Notes under the pieces: model-generated
Told to the model about the DNA's origin: nothing
The model's database searches: none
Seen by the model: the letters and a program-made list of their open reading frames with translations, nothing else
Made by a program: the position numbers and the translations under genes
In this document: in pieces, positions 6,966 to 7,602 of the stretch
Layout of the letters: each line of letters begins with the position of its first letter
Numbering within the stretch: the first letter of the stretch is position 1
Source: Helicobacteraceae bacterium
GTDB lineage: Bacteria; Campylobacterota; Campylobacteria; Campylobacterales; Sulfurimonadaceae
Assembly (NCBI GenBank): GCA_015488855.1
Contig: WFMY01000014.1
Location: 1 to 7,602, forward strand
Direction: 5' to 3'
Length of the DNA: 7,602 nucleotides

Positions 6966-6979
6966 AATTTTAGTTCCAA
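6963..6979 (-). promoter_or_regulatory. Candidate sigma-54 (RpoN) promoter for flgH and the downstream gene
   Basis: On the minus strand the 17 bases read TTGGAACTAAAATTGCT. The sigma-54 consensus is TTGGCACGNNNNTTGCW, so only two defined positions differ. The invariant GG (6977-6976) and GC (6965-6964) are separated by exactly ten bases. The predicted transcript start is near 6952, giving a leader of about 32 bases to the flgH ATG. Hook and basal-body genes of Campylobacterota are known to be RpoN-dependent, controlled by the FlgS/FlgR system. The site overlaps the leader and ribosome binding site of the divergent yqeY. Confidence 0.72.
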
Positions 6980-6987
6980 GGATAAAA

Positions 6988-7431
6988 ATGAATTTAAGAG
7001 AAACTATAAACCTTCATGTAAAAGAAGCGATGAAAGCAAAAGATACTAAAAAAAGAGATGCTCTGCGTTTACTTACAAGTGCCTTTAAACAGATTGAAGT
7101 CGATGAGAGAAAAGAATTAACAGATGAAGATGTCATCAAAATCATACAAAAACAAGTAAAAAGTAGAAACGATGCAGCAACTCAGTTTAAAGATGCAGGT
7201 CGTGATGACCTCGTGCAGATAGAGCTTGATGAGATAGCTGTTTATAAACCTTATCTTCCTAGACAACTCAATGATGAAGAACTCACAACCGCACTCAAAG
7301 AGATTATCTCAAGAGTTGGTGCTACAACTATGAAAGAGATGGGTAAAGTGATGGGGATGGCTTCTAAAGAGTTAGCTGGAACTGCTGATGGAAAAAGAAT
7401 CAACGAGTGCGTAAAAAAGCTACTCGCCTAA
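6988..7431 (+). CDS. yqeY: GatB/YqeY-domain protein
   Basis: A small cytoplasmic protein of 147 residues, full length for the YqeY family, which resembles the C-terminal tRNA-interacting region of the GatB amidotransferase subunit. Family-typical segments are LRETINLHVKEAMKAKDTKKRDALRLL at the N-terminus, DELVIKIIQ-like DEDVIKIIQKQVKSRNDAA in the middle, YKPYLPRQLNDEEL, and a C-terminal MGKVMGMASKELAGTADGKRIN, where glutamate-rich GatB relatives have the same glycine-containing helix. The precise function is not established; a role linked to tRNA or amidotransferase activity is the usual inference. The ATG at 6988 has AAGGA (6978-6982) five bases upstream. It is divergent from flgH across 67 bases, and its last 12 bases overlap the convergent trpC end. 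Confidence 0.93.
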   Translation: MNLRETINLHVKEAMKAKDTKKRDALRLLTSAFKQIEVDERKELTDEDVIKIIQKQVKSRNDAATQFKDAGRDDLVQIELDEIAVYKPYLPRQLNDEELTTALKEIISRVGATTMKEMGKVMGMASKELAGTADGKRINECVKKLLA

Positions 7432-7602
7432 CTTCAACTTTTGGAGAGCTTGCTCTTCATCATCTTGACGCATCAAAGACTCTCCAACTAAGAAAGCATC
7501 AACTCCAGCTTTACTGAGGTCTTCTAACTGTCCATGCTCATAGATACCACTCTCAGCCACGATAATTTTTCCATTTGGTATGAGAGGAATAAGCTCATAT
7601 GA
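7420..7602 (-). CDS. trpC: Indole-3-glycerol phosphate synthase, C-terminal part (5' end outside window)
   Basis: TrpC closes the indole ring in tryptophan biosynthesis, converting CdRP to indole-3-glycerol phosphate. Sixty C-terminal residues are visible, read from the right edge to a TAG stop at 7420-7422. The end of the TIM barrel is clear: IPNGKIIVAESGIYEHG holds the conserved ESG of the active site on beta strand 7, and AGVDAFLVGESLMRQDD is the final strand and phosphate-binding loop GES. The frame is open throughout to base 7602. It overlaps the convergent yqeY by 12 bases. No other trp gene lies in the window, so operon membership cannot be judged. Confidence 0.92.
   Translation of the reverse strand, partial: SYELIPLIPNGKIIVAESGIYEHGQLEDLSKAGVDAFLVGESLMRQDDEEQALQKLKLGE

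Overview
The window looks like ordinary chromosome from a low-GC member of the Campylobacterota, perhaps Sulfurimonas-like. The clues are the A+T-rich composition, the T-rich promoter spacers, a flagellar L-ring gene behind a sigma-54-type promoter, and a nitrate/nitrite-sensing signalling protein. The genus is an inference from style and gene content, not from any search. There is no RNA gene, insertion sequence, CRISPR array, prophage or long repeat, and no gene-free stretch longer than about 90 bases.

Layout, left to right. (1) The 3' end of valS (valyl-tRNA synthetase) runs in from the left edge. Nine bases later comes a SulP/SLC26-family anion transporter that starts at TTG, probably in the same transcript. 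(2) After a 90-base gap holding a candidate promoter lies a large membrane-anchored diguanylate cyclase with NIT, GAF, PAS and GGDEF regions, whose start may be leaderless. (3) Convergent to it, on the minus strand, is a two-gene unit: flgH (flagellar L-ring lipoprotein), then a secreted transglutaminase-like cysteine protein whose GTG start lies inside the end of flgH. (4) A 67-base divergent control region separates flgH from a plus-strand yqeY (GatB/YqeY-domain protein). (5) The 3' end of trpC (indole-3-glycerol phosphate synthase) enters from the right edge on the minus strand and overlaps the end of yqeY by 12 bases.

The most informative part is the flgH/yqeY intergenic region. On the minus strand it carries a good match to the sigma-54 consensus with exact GG-N10-GC spacing. 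This site is interleaved with a 14-bp perfect palindrome that presents TATAAT on both strands. If the sigma-54 site drives flgH, the downstream transglutaminase-like protein would be made together with the hook-basal-body parts. That would tie an uncharacterised periplasmic protein, with an aromatic 11-residue repeat at its mature N-terminus, to flagellar assembly. This link is inference. The other genes are recognisable housekeeping or signalling families.
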